A DNA stretch of 64,000 nucleotides from Faeciplasma sp900553675 (lineage in GTDB: Bacteria > Bacillota > Clostridia > Oscillospirales > Ruminococcaceae), in assembly GCA_958428235.1 (NCBI GenBank), contig CAUAFG010000011.1, positions 1-64,000 of the forward strand. The letters run 5' to 3'. Below are positions 16,498 through 24,771 of this stretch, one piece after another. Position 1 is the first letter of the stretch, and each line of letters opens with the position of its first letter. The notes beneath the pieces are model-generated. The model was not told the origin of the DNA. It did no database searches and saw only the letters and a list, made by a program, of their open reading frames with translations. The translations under genes and the position numbers were made by a program.

Positions 16498-16640
16498 TTA
16501 CCACCGTTTCATATTCTTCTCAAATTTATTTATATATGACTGTTTTAATTTCTCCGCAGAGATTCCGCAGCAGAGCAGTATATCGTTAAAATACATCAGA
16601 ACATCGGCAAGCTCCTCTACAAGCTCCTTTCCGTCAAATC
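16498..16640 (-). pseudogene. C-terminal remnant of a MazG-like nucleotide pyrophosphohydrolase
   Basis: About 47 codons in a frame ending with the TAA at 16498-16500. The product contains ELVEELADVLMYFNDILL and ends in INKFEKNMKRW, the typical tail of MazG-like all-alpha NTP pyrophosphatases (second EEELAD metal motif, then the NxxR end). The N-terminal half with the first metal motif is missing: upstream the frame runs into the methyltransferase gene, where it is only a shadow. It has no start codon of its own. Read as what is left after a deletion or after the methyltransferase gene replaced the front part. Confidence 0.65.
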
Positions 16641-17419
16641 TTCTTCCGCAGTATATCAATAGTATGGTGCGAAGCGCCGATAAGATCCTGCCTTTCGCAG
16701 ATGGAAAGGTGATATTCAACCCACTTTTCAAAGGTTTCCTTGTCCATACCATCGACCAATTCCCGCATATAATTAGTAGCGCCGTCCGATGCGACAAGCT
16801 TGATTCTGTCTACAGGAACAGCACTGTCAAGCTCCGCGATTTCCTCGGTGCGGATAAGCTCGAATATCTCCGAGGGCTCGCTTATGCAGTGCCAGTCGTC
16901 GGTGAGCATGTTGTTATCAAATACTTTTTTAAGATTATCCCGCGCAAAGACATACTGAATAATCGTCGGCTCATTCATGCAGTAGGCGACAAGGATGTAT
17001 CCTTTAGGCTTTGTAACCCGAACCGCCTCGGAAAGTGCAAGTAGCTTTTCCTCTTTTGTATACAGATGATACATCGGACCCAAAAGCAGGGTCAAATCAA
17101 AGGAATCATCCTCCAAAAAGGACAGATTCACCGCGTTTCCCTGCAAAACGGTGATGCTTTCGGAGCCGTCAAGCTTGCTTTTGAGTATTTCTATGTTATG
17201 CTCTATCAGCTCGACAGCCGTAACCGCATAGCCCTCCTTAGCCAAAGCGACGCTGTATCTGCCCGTGCCCGCGCCAATTTCAAGGATAGAACCGCCGCTG
17301 AAGCCCGCCAGACATTTGTGTATGTATTTCTGAGTGGTGATGTATTCCACCTGACCGTGCTGCGATAAAAGCCTGCCGTCCTCGTTGTAGCTGTTGTAGT
17401 AGCTTTCCAAAAAGTCCAT
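16634..17419 (-). CDS. Class I SAM-dependent methyltransferase
   Basis: 261 residues. The SAM-binding motif I ILEIGAGTGRYSVALA lies near residues 45-60, with the acidic post-I residue in AVELIEHN, and the motif DLTLLLGPMYHLYTKEEK typical of small-molecule or ubiE-like methyltransferases; it ends ASHHTIDILRKK like its relatives, so it is complete. Substrate unknown. The ATG follows GGAGAGA. Its stop codon touches the mazG remnant. Confidence 0.85.
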   Translation of the reverse strand: MDFLESYYNSYNEDGRLLSQHGQVEYITTQKYIHKCLAGFSGGSILEIGAGTGRYSVALAKEGYAVTAVELIEHNIEILKSKLDGSESITVLQGNAVNLSFLEDDSFDLTLLLGPMYHLYTKEEKLLALSEAVRVTKPKGYILVAYCMNEPTIIQYVFARDNLKKVFDNNMLTDDWHCISEPSEIFELIRTEEIAELDSAVPVDRIKLVASDGATNYMRELVDGMDKETFEKWVEYHLSICERQDLIGASHHTIDILRKKI

Positions 17420-17509
17420 GGGGATTCTCTCCTTTGATTATAGTTTCGCGCGGGTTGTAGATATGTTATCATATGAGTATATTTTTGTCAACGGGTTTGC
17501 ATGGAAAAT

Positions 17510-17675
17510 AAAAAATGCCGCGATAGCGGCGAAAATCAGGCGAAGCCGGTGGCAAAGAATCCATCGCCGTAAGGCGATACCTCCACTTTTCTCTCTTCTC
17601 TCTTATCTTTTATCTGGAAAAGCCATCAAGACATAGCAGAGAAAAGAGAAGAGAGAAGAGATAAAAGAGAAAAGT
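17510..17675. repeat. Mosaic repeats: small hairpins and pyrimidine/purine inverted tract
   Basis: Contains CCGCGATAGCGGC hairpin, the CCATCGCC/GGCGAT module (17561-17581, also at 14515 and 31701) and two near-complementary tracts, ACTTTTCTCTCTTCTCTC (from 17583) against GAGAAAAGAGAAGAGAG (from about 17639). No coding frame is convincing. It lies between the methyltransferase gene and the tRNA terminator. Confidence 0.65.
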
Positions 17676-17713
17676 ACAAAAAGAAAAACCACCTTATCGG
17701 TGGCTTTTCTTTT
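17676..17713 (-). terminator. Terminator of the tRNA-Met/tRNA-Glu unit
   Basis: On the minus strand GCCACC and GGTGGT pair around GATAA, directly behind the CCA end of tRNA-Glu, followed by TTTTCTTTTT. Confidence 0.85.
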
Positions 17714-17788
17714 TGGTGACCCGTACGAGAATCGAACTCATGTTTCCGCCGTGAAAGGGCGGTGTCTTAGCCGCTTGACCAACGGGCC
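17714..17788 (-). tRNA. tRNA-Glu (UUC)
   Basis: 75 nt with encoded CCA. Acceptor GGCCCGU pairs with ACGGGUC, anticodon stem CCGCC/GGCGG holds loop CUUUCAC with anticodon UUC, T arm has UUCGAUU. All arms fold. Confidence 0.95.
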
Positions 17789-17790
17789 GG

Positions 17791-17867
17791 TGGTGGCTGT
17801 AACTGGATTTGAACCGGTGACACTTCGGGTATGAACCGAATGCTCTAGCCAACTGAGCTATACAGCC
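17791..17867 (-). tRNA. tRNA-Met (CAU), elongator type
   Basis: 77 nt with encoded CCA. Acceptor GGCUGUA pairs with UACAGCC, anticodon stem UUCGG/CCGAA with loop UUCAUAC and anticodon CAU. The first pair G-C marks an elongator rather than an initiator tRNA. The T stem ACCGG/CCAGU has one C-A mismatch. It is followed 2 bp later by tRNA-Glu. Confidence 0.95.
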
Positions 17868-17888
17868 GTTTCGTTATGAGACTTACTT

Positions 17889-17917
17889 ATTATAGATAAA
17901 AGTTAGCGATTTGTCAA
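17889..17917 (-). promoter_or_regulatory. Consensus promoter of the tRNA unit
   Basis: On the minus strand TTGACA (17912-17917), 17 bp, TATAAT (17889-17894), ending 22 bp before tRNA-Met. Confidence 0.88.
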
Positions 17918-17969
17918 GCCCTTTTTGAAAATTTTTTTGAAAAAACTTCGGATATTGAGCATTTCCCGC

Positions 17970-17999
17970 TTGACAATTGCCTTTTATCGGCATTATAAT
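17970..17999 (+). promoter_or_regulatory. Promoter of xpaC-telA
   Basis: TTGACA at 17970-17975 and TATAAT at 17994-17999, 18 bp apart, back to back with the tRNA promoter. The leader to 18124 is about 120 nt. Confidence 0.78.
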
Positions 18000-18123
18000 A
18001 TATAATGCTGAGTTATAAGTTCGGCAGGTAAATACGGAATCAGTATTACAATACAGGGAAATATATTTGTAGCTGCCAAAGCCAAAGCTGCTGCGGCGGA
18101 TATGAAAGGATATAATAATTACT

Positions 18124-19488
18124 ATGAGCGTAAACAGTTCAAATAAAGACTGGAGCGATATCGGAAAGGACATCCGCAGCGCGGTTTCCGACTCTCTGCG
18201 CACCGGCGATTTCTCCGAGTTCGGAGAGAGCATCAGCGACGCCGTTTCGGACGTTATCGACGGTATTGCCGGTATCTTCGGCGCGGAATACATCCCGCCG
18301 AAAAACGCTTCAAGCCAAGGGTCGGAAGCGAATACCAATAAAAATACGGATACGAATACAAGCACGTCCGCTGCGCCCAAAAAACCGTCTGCCGGAGCAG
18401 GAGAGACCTATACCGACAGGTGGATAAGGGAGAATGGCGAACAGCGAGCGGCAGCCGCAAAGGAAAACGAGCTTGCGCGCGTTCAGCAGAAAAAAACCAT
18501 AATCCCGTTTAACCGCATAGGCAACGTTTCCGGAACCCTTATGCAGGTGTTCGGAGGAATAGGAATCGGCATTTTTACGGCGATGTTTCTGGTGCTTAAG
18601 CTTGCCTCGGCGGTGACTGAATTTGCTTTGTTCGGCGGAGTAGGCACTGTATGCCTTGTCGGTGCGATATTGTCGCTGCTGGCGGTGATATCCGGCAAAA
18701 ACAAGAAAAAGCGGCTTGCAAGGGCTGAAAGATACGCAAGGATCTGCGGCAAAAACCGCTACTGCAACATCGACGAGCTTGCAATGCACGTAAACTCCAC
18801 CCCCAAGCTGGTTTTAAAAGAGGTTAAAAAGCTTCTTCGCATAGGCTACTATCCGCAGGGACATCTCGACAAAAGCGGCACCTGCTTAATGCTTGACGAT
18901 AAGATATATAACGAATACCTTGCCATGGAAAAGGTGCGCATGGCGGCTCTGCCCGACAAATCGGCTGATAAAAAGAGCGTTACCGCAGCCGAGCCTGCGA
19001 CTAAGAACGCTAAGGAGAAATCCGAGCTCGACGAAATGATAACCCAGGGCATGGACTGTATTGCCAAGCTTCGTGAGATGAACGACAATATCCCCGGCGA
19101 GGAGATATCCTTAAAGCTGTTCCGCCTTGAAAATCTTTTGCGGGACATATTCGACCGCTTAAAGGAGCATCCCGAACAGCGCGAGAAGATGAAAAAGTTT
19201 ATGGATTACTATCTGCCCGTAACCTTAAAGCTGGTTGGGGCATATGAGGAGTTTGATTCTCTGAGCGTTCAGGGAGACGATATCGTCGAAGCCAAAAACG
19301 AGATAGAAAAAACCCTGGACACCATCAACAACGCCTTCGGAGAGCTTTTAGAAAGGCTTTTCAGAGATACAGCCTTCGACGTTACAACCGACGCTCAGGT
19401 TTTGCAAACCATGCTCGCCAAGGACGGTCTTACCAAAACAAGTCAGTTTGACAAAAAAATAAATAATTCACAGGAGGAAGCGCAATGA
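18124..19488 (+). CDS. xpaC: XpaC-family membrane protein with winged-helix-like insert
   Basis: 454 residues. The C-terminal third (about 300-440) is the XpaC domain ('5-bromo-4-chloroindolyl phosphate hydrolysis' family, real role unknown), with LKLFRLENLLRDIF and MKKFMDYYLPVTLKLVGAY. In front of it are an acidic N-terminal region with repeated SDAVSDVI-like segments, a low-complexity Asn/Thr/Ser linker, two membrane helices (about 138-158 and 163-185), and a basic helical module (CNIDELAMHVNSTPKLVLKE) that looks like a winged helix. It overlaps telA by ATGA, the usual xpaC-telA pairing. The protein is about twice the length of Bacillus XpaC. Confidence 0.82.
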   Translation: MSVNSSNKDWSDIGKDIRSAVSDSLRTGDFSEFGESISDAVSDVIDGIAGIFGAEYIPPKNASSQGSEANTNKNTDTNTSTSAAPKKPSAGAGETYTDRWIRENGEQRAAAAKENELARVQQKKTIIPFNRIGNVSGTLMQVFGGIGIGIFTAMFLVLKLASAVTEFALFGGVGTVCLVGAILSLLAVISGKNKKKRLARAERYARICGKNRYCNIDELAMHVNSTPKLVLKEVKKLLRIGYYPQGHLDKSGTCLMLDDKIYNEYLAMEKVRMAALPDKSADKKSVTAAEPATKNAKEKSELDEMITQGMDCIAKLREMNDNIPGEEISLKLFRLENLLRDIFDRLKEHPEQREKMKKFMDYYLPVTLKLVGAYEEFDSLSVQGDDIVEAKNEIEKTLDTINNAFGELLERLFRDTAFDVTTDAQVLQTMLAKDGLTKTSQFDKKINNSQEEAQ

Positions 19489-20654
19489 CCAATTTAGACG
19501 ATATGTTGAATCAGACTCCAACCCTCACGCTTGAGGGTATAGAGCTGGAAAAGCAGGAAGCGGAAGAGGTTAAAAACGCCGTTATGGCTCCCGAAGCCGT
19601 TGCCAAGGCTGTTGTTGAAAACATGAAGGCAGACCTCACGCCGGAGGAGCAGAAGATGGTTGACGATTTTGCTACTCAGATCGACATAACCAACACCCAG
19701 CAGATTTTGCAGTATGGCGCGGGCTGTCAGAAGAAGATTGCCGACTTTTCCGAAACCGCCCTTACAAACGTCCGCACCAAGGACATGGGCGAAATCGGCG
19801 ATATGCTGGTAGACGTTGTCGGAGAGCTTAAAGAGTTTAACGACGATGAGGAGTCCAAGGGCTTTTTGGGCTTCTTCAAAAAGAACGCCAACAAGCTTTC
19901 AAGCTTTAAGGCAAAGTATGACAAAGCCGAGGTCAACGTTTCAAGAATAAGCGGCGCTCTTGAAGAGCATCAGGTCACCCTTTTAAAGGATATTGCAATG
20001 CTCGACAAGCTTTACGATATCAACCTCAACTACTTCAAGGAGCTTTCCATGTACATTCTCGCCGGAAAGCAGAAGCTTAAGGTTGCGCAGGAGGAAGAGC
20101 TGCCCAAGTTTATAGAAAAGGCAGAAAAGAGCGGTCTGCCCGAAGACGCTCAGTTTGCCCGCGATTTCTCCGAGATGTGCTCGCGCTTTGAAAAGAAGAT
20201 TCACGATTTAGAGCTTACAAGAATGGTATCGCTTCAGATGGCTCCCCAGATCCGCATGATTCAGAACAACAACGTTGTTATGAGCGACAAGATTCAGTCA
20301 ACGCTTGTAAACACCATTCCTCTTTGGAAGAGCCAGATGGTTATTGCAATAGGTCTGAGCCATTCAACCGAAGCTGCCGCCGCTCAGAGAGCCGTCAGCG
20401 ATGTCACCAATGAAATGCTCAAGAAAAACGCCGACGCTTTAAAGCTTGCCACTGTTGAGACTGTCAAGGAGAGCGAGCGCGGCATAGTCGATATAGAAGC
20501 TCTTAAGGCTACCAACCAGACCCTTATATCCACTCTTGATGAGGTTATGAAGATTCAGAAGGACGGCAAGGAAAAGAGAGTTGCCGCCGAAGCCGAGCTT
20601 TCTCGCATTGAAAATGAGATGAAGCAGAAGCTGTTGGAGATTAGTCAGCAGTAA
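19485..20654 (+). CDS. telA: TelA family protein (toxic anion resistance)
   Basis: 389 residues, the normal TelA length. Mostly long alpha helices; family hallmarks include LGFFKKNANKLSSFKAKYDKAE near residue 125 and the QMAPQIRMIQNNN region followed by STLVNTIPLWKSQMVIAIG. The family was named from tellurite resistance and is linked to envelope stress, but the biochemical role is not settled. GGAGGAAG precedes the ATG and the start overlaps xpaC. Cytoplasmic, with no membrane segments. Confidence 0.92.
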   Translation: MTNLDDMLNQTPTLTLEGIELEKQEAEEVKNAVMAPEAVAKAVVENMKADLTPEEQKMVDDFATQIDITNTQQILQYGAGCQKKIADFSETALTNVRTKDMGEIGDMLVDVVGELKEFNDDEESKGFLGFFKKNANKLSSFKAKYDKAEVNVSRISGALEEHQVTLLKDIAMLDKLYDINLNYFKELSMYILAGKQKLKVAQEEELPKFIEKAEKSGLPEDAQFARDFSEMCSRFEKKIHDLELTRMVSLQMAPQIRMIQNNNVVMSDKIQSTLVNTIPLWKSQMVIAIGLSHSTEAAAAQRAVSDVTNEMLKKNADALKLATVETVKESERGIVDIEALKATNQTLISTLDEVMKIQKDGKEKRVAAEAELSRIENEMKQKLLEISQQ

Positions 20655-20678
20655 AATATTACTTTCCATAAAGTTTTC

Positions 20679-20723
20679 GCCGCACCTGTCGGGAGGGTTC
20701 TCCTGATGGGTGCGGCGGATTTT
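20679..20723 (+). terminator. Intrinsic terminator after telA
   Basis: CGCCGCACC pairs with GGTGCGGCG; a nested GGGAG/CTCCT hairpin sits in the loop; ATTTTATTATT follows. Confidence 0.82.
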
Positions 20724-20740
20724 ATTATTGGGATTACAAA

Positions 20741-21703
20741 TTAATTCCACTGACAAGAAATAAATATGATATCTGTTGGCATACCTTCAAATTCAATGTC
20801 AAATTTCAGTGATGTCTCCACCTTGGTTGAAGCATTATGTATTCTAAAGCTGAATTGCCAGCCGTTGTTTAAATATAGCTCTACTGTATTAGCACTATTT
20901 TTCTTAAACTTAATAGCCACAAGCTCATCAGGCAGTTCAGCTATCGGGATATTAATGCTTGGCTTTTTTGTACGAGAAGGTTTATTTAATGTACCTCTCA
21001 GATTAAATGATTGTATTTTGGTGGTTTTATTTGAATCAATAGAAATTACTTTATAAAAGTCGTATTCGCCCAATAAATACTCTACCATACGGCGCGGAAA
21101 TGAAGGGTCAACACTGTTGGCTCTTTTTATTTCCTCCATAAAAGCATTAAGCAGAGGTATATATACATCTTTGTCCTTGCCGGGCAGGTCAGACCAATCA
21201 GATTTATTATTTTTCTCACCCTTTAGATAATCGAAAATCGGAGATACTGCGTTCCAGTAAGTTTCAGAGCATGGAATGCCATACCATTTAGCTCCAAAAT
21301 CAATGGAAGGACTTAATCGGGAATGTTTTACGGCAAAGTGGTTGTGCTTAACGCTAAGACCTATTTCCCAACCGCTTTCACCTCGGATGATAAGGATGTC
21401 TCTAACGTCGCCCTTTTCGCCTTCTTTGTCTTTTTGTATCTTTAATACAATTATTTCGCTGTCGTTTTCAACCATAATCGGTTCAAGACCGGCGAGCTTC
21501 TCGGTCATCGCATTAGCTGCTTTCATAAGTGTTTCTTGAAAACTATTATCAGTATGATTTCATGCTTTTTCAGCAGCTTCAAAGCTCGAGTTTTTTACAA
21601 AAACAACCTTATCTTTTCCTCTGTATTTTGCAATAGTTTCAACTAAAGCTAATAAGCAAGCCATTTCAAAAGCCCTGCCTTGGTCGTTGCTTTTTGAACT
21701 CAT
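20741..21703 (-). pseudogene. HaeIII-family type II restriction endonuclease gene with premature TGA
   Basis: The reading frame starts at ATG 21701-21703, overlapping the methyltransferase stop as TAATG, and runs to 20741 (about 320 codons) but is cut by TGA at 21560-21562, codon 48. Before the stop it reads SSKSNDQGRAFEMACLLALV; after it, DVRDILIIRGESGWEIGLS leads to SVKHNHFAVKHSRLS, a likely PD-(D/E)XK-type centre seen in HaeIII relatives. One base (TGG to TGA) explains the loss. The remaining 261-residue frame from ATG 21526 might still be translated but lacks the N-terminus. The gene is clearly AT-richer than its surroundings, suggesting transfer. Paired with an M.HaeIII-like methylase, so GGCC is the expected target. 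Confidence 0.8.
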
Positions 21704-22701
21704 TATTTTGTCTCCTCTAAGGTTTGTTTTATTGCTACTGCGATTTCGTATGCCAGATTAACCGGAACGGCGTTGCCTATCATTTTGTAAGCGTCATTAG
21801 TGTTGGTGTAGATGAACTTAAATGTATCCGGAAAGCCTTGGATTCTGGCGATCTCACGGATTGTCATTCGTCTGTACAAATGCTCTTGTCCTTCTGCAAA
21901 ACGGCAGTCGTCTTTTCCGCACTTTATCATTTTTGGCGCCTGTGGATGCAGCTGACATTGACGACCAGAAGCTTGTACGGTAAATGCCTGATCGTCCCAT
22001 GATTTTACTCTGTTACGACTCATAAAAATAGGGGAATATGCGCCAACAAAGTATTCGTTATTATTTATAGCCTCTTCATTATGACGGTTGGATTTATCAG
22101 CCGGAACGGCAGTATACTGCAAGTCCCATATTATATCCCTTAATGTTATTTTTTTATCATCATTTAAAGTAGAACCAACCGGAAATTTGAAATCAACATT
22201 CAAGTCATTTCTGAATCCTATGTAAAAAACTCTTTTGCGTTCCTGTGCAACGCCATAATCTTTTGCGTTTACCAATGTTATTGTTACATTGTAACCGCAA
22301 TCACGAAACATCTGTAGAATGTTTTTAACGGCCTCTGAATGTCTGTTTGCAAGCATACCGCTTACATTTTCAGCCAAGAAAAATTTTGGCTGTTTTTCTT
22401 TTAGTATACGTATATAATCATAGAAAAGCTGACCTCTTGCATCTTCGATACCTCTTAATGACCCTGCTTCCGACCATGATTGGCAGGGAGGACCGCCGAT
22501 TATTCCGTCAATGTTATAAGGAAAATCTTTTTCGCTGATTTTGCGTATATCATCTTTTATTAAAACGGTTTTAGGGTGGTTGACTTCATAAGTAGACCAT
22601 ATAGCAGGGTCATATTCGTTTGCAACCGGAATTTCAAATCCTGCGCGCTCAAATCCAAGGTCGAGCCCACCGCAGCCGCTGAATAAGCTAATTACTGTCA
22701 T
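21703..22701 (-). CDS. DNA (cytosine-5)-methyltransferase, M.HaeIII type
   Basis: 332 residues, nearly the same size as M.HaeIII. Motif I SLFSGCGGLDLGFE, motif IV GGPPCQSWSEAG with the catalytic cysteine at 73, motif VI AENVSGM, motif VIII QERKRVFYIGFR, and a C-terminal GNAVPVNLAYEIA motif X. The variable region (FMSRNRV, FTVQASGRQCQLHPQAP) follows M.HaeIII closely, so methylation of GGCC is expected. It would protect against the adjacent nuclease, whose gene is interrupted, leaving this as a functionally solitary methylase. AT-rich like its partner. AGGAGGA-type ribosome site upstream of the ATG. Confidence 0.94.
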   Translation of the reverse strand: MTVISLFSGCGGLDLGFERAGFEIPVANEYDPAIWSTYEVNHPKTVLIKDDIRKISEKDFPYNIDGIIGGPPCQSWSEAGSLRGIEDARGQLFYDYIRILKEKQPKFFLAENVSGMLANRHSEAVKNILQMFRDCGYNVTITLVNAKDYGVAQERKRVFYIGFRNDLNVDFKFPVGSTLNDDKKITLRDIIWDLQYTAVPADKSNRHNEEAINNNEYFVGAYSPIFMSRNRVKSWDDQAFTVQASGRQCQLHPQAPKMIKCGKDDCRFAEGQEHLYRRMTIREIARIQGFPDTFKFIYTNTNDAYKMIGNAVPVNLAYEIAVAIKQTLEETK

Positions 22702-22771
22702 ATTTCCTCCATAAAAATATTTATATGATTAAACGTAACAATCTGCCATAATGTAAACGCGGAGATGTATT

Positions 22772-24250
22772 TTACTCCGGATTCTCCGAAAAATAAAGGT
22801 CAAAACCGTTCTTATCAAAAAAGTTCAGCGCCTTATCCAGCTTTAACCCGTAAATGCGGTGCTTCACCTTTGCATCTGATGCGGTATAGATTATCGCCGT
22901 GCAGGTTCCCGACATATGCTGCGGAATGCTCTGCCTTATTACCACCTTGGTTATCCTGCTTTTCGGCGCGATAACGGTGTGGAAGCCGTAAAGTCTTGCA
23001 TAGCTCATGATTATGTGACCGTCGGTCATGCCGATGCCCGTTATGAACAGCGACAGCGTTTTTACAACCGCAAGCCATATCGCGGGTATCTCCGCGATGA
23101 CCACTGCCGTAACTGCAACAGAATGCCACGAGGGCAGGAAAGTCTCGACCGCCCAGAACGCCGCAAGCGGCACCAGCGCCCATACTATCGACCAGAAGTA
23201 AAAGCCACCGTAGCCACGCGGAGTGGGGCGCAGCTGTATTTTGGGATGCGGATAGTCGGGGAAGACCTCCGAAATAGTGCCGTTAATCTCCTTGGCGGTG
23301 GTTATCGGCATTATCACCGAAAGCTCCGAGCGACCGGTGGAGCCGTAGCCCGAGCAGTGGCAGTGCAGGCTGGAGATATTGAACACCTTTGCAACGAAAT
23401 TCTGCTTTAAGTCGATATAATTTACCCTGTTCAGCGAGATTATGTGCCGGTTTTTGGCAAAAAGTCCGCTTTTGATATATATAGCGTCGGGGCATTTGGT
23501 TAGGATATAGTCCCAGAAGTAAAATATGTTTGTCACAAACGAGATAAGCCAGCTTACAATAATTACTATCGATATACCCGCTGCAATCGGCGGGACGATT
23601 TTTGCCGCACGGTTGGCAAATTCACTAAGGGTGTCGAGGATAAGCCTTGCCTCAACCTCTCGGTCAAATACCTGCCAAGTCTCCACTATAAATGCAACCG
23701 CAACAGCAGCCCCCGAAAGGGAAGAGGAGGCTATTATCGAAAAGATAAACAGCCGCAGCTTGTTCGGCGAGATGGAATAGTTAAGGCTTTTAACGCGGGT
23801 GTTTTTCATCGAGGCATAAAGCCTGTCGGCGTCCGAACGCTTCATTACAAGAGTGATGTCTGCCTTGTCGAAAATTCCGGCGTTTGTGGCGATATATACC
23901 TTTGCTGCGCCCACCATTTTGTAAAATAGATTCTGTTTTATACTCAGCGTAGAAATTTCACTGTAGAAAACGGTGTCCTCGGTGACGGCGATAATCCCTT
24001 TTCTTACGATGATCCGCTCCGAGTTGAATTTATATGTCACGCTCATAAGCCGTATCCATGCAAAGGCTATTATCGCCGCTAAAACGATAAGGTCGAGCCA
24101 CGTACCCCGAATCCAGACCTTGAAGGCGTCAACGTTGAACGAAAGTGAATAAAGGCTTCTTATAAGAGGGATTATAAGAAGCCAGAAATAGCGGGTGGTG
24201 TAGGAAAACAGCTTGATAAAATGCTGCTGTCCGGTGCGTTCGCCTGACAT
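22772..24250 (-). CDS. PH-domain membrane protein, YdbT-like
   Basis: 492 residues with several membrane helices arranged as pairs (about 20-65, 170-190, 240-265 and 345-400), each pair followed by a bacterial PH (bPH2/DUF304) beta-rich domain: RIIVRKGIIAVTEDTVFYSEIS, IYIKSGLFAKNRHIISLNRVNYIDLKQN and HIIMSYARLYGFHTVIAPKSRIT. This repeated layout is that of YdbT, which is usually paired with YdbS. The family may help resist small lipophilic or peptide toxins, but this is not firm. It lies 45 bp after the YdbS-like gene. Ribosome site GGGGGG upstream. Confidence 0.82.
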   Translation of the reverse strand: MSGERTGQQHFIKLFSYTTRYFWLLIIPLIRSLYSLSFNVDAFKVWIRGTWLDLIVLAAIIAFAWIRLMSVTYKFNSERIIVRKGIIAVTEDTVFYSEISTLSIKQNLFYKMVGAAKVYIATNAGIFDKADITLVMKRSDADRLYASMKNTRVKSLNYSISPNKLRLFIFSIIASSSLSGAAVAVAFIVETWQVFDREVEARLILDTLSEFANRAAKIVPPIAAGISIVIIVSWLISFVTNIFYFWDYILTKCPDAIYIKSGLFAKNRHIISLNRVNYIDLKQNFVAKVFNISSLHCHCSGYGSTGRSELSVIMPITTAKEINGTISEVFPDYPHPKIQLRPTPRGYGGFYFWSIVWALVPLAAFWAVETFLPSWHSVAVTAVVIAEIPAIWLAVVKTLSLFITGIGMTDGHIIMSYARLYGFHTVIAPKSRITKVVIRQSIPQHMSGTCTAIIYTASDAKVKHRIYGLKLDKALNFFDKNGFDLYFSENPE

Positions 24251-24295
24251 CTGAACCCCCCTTTTTGTTTACTTGCAGTATAATCAAGTTTAAAA

Positions 24296-24736
24296 TTATC
24301 TCTCTGTTATCTTAGCGTGAAGCAGATTTGTGATATCGTCGCAGTCGGTAGTCCTTAAAAACGGAAGGATGATGGTTCCGCCAAGTCCGCGTATCAGGAT
24401 AAAATTGAATCCCGAAAAGCTGCTTAAGGGCAGGGATATCCGGGTGACATACTGCACCGCGGACATCTTCATAAACTCGCGCTTGTAGAAAAATATGCCG
24501 GTGTGAATGGTTATTTCGGCATCCGAAATGTATATGACCGTCCTGCGGAAGTAGGAGGGCAGGACAATAAATCCGAAAAGCACTCCCAGCGCCCAGAATA
24601 AACAAATCAGAACTATCATAAGTATTCTAAAGGAGACAAGATATATGCGTATGCCGATGGTAATAACTGCGCATAGTGCCAAAATGGCAAGCTTTATAAT
24701 GGTAAGCGCAGTGCTTTTGGGCAGATATTTCCTCAT
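24296..24736 (-). CDS. PH-domain membrane protein, YdbS-like
   Basis: 146 residues: two membrane helices (about 10-55) then one bPH2 domain beginning VIYISDAEITIHTGIFF and containing the conserved MSAVQYVTRISLPLSSF. It is the small partner of the YdbT-like gene directly downstream, and the two share an operon. GAAAGGAGA precedes the ATG. Divergent from the symporter gene. Confidence 0.8.
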   Translation of the reverse strand: MRKYLPKSTALTIIKLAILALCAVITIGIRIYLVSFRILMIVLICLFWALGVLFGFIVLPSYFRRTVIYISDAEITIHTGIFFYKREFMKMSAVQYVTRISLPLSSFSGFNFILIRGLGGTIILPFLRTTDCDDITNLLHAKITER

Positions 24737-24771
24737 GGCTTCTCCTTTCGTTTATTTGGGGATGATGGATA

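Noticed and set aside
21560..21562. Selenocysteine or Trp recoding of the in-frame TGA in the nuclease gene
   Set aside because: No SECIS-like hairpin or selenoprotein context is seen, and other genes in the window use TGA as a normal stop and TGG for Trp.
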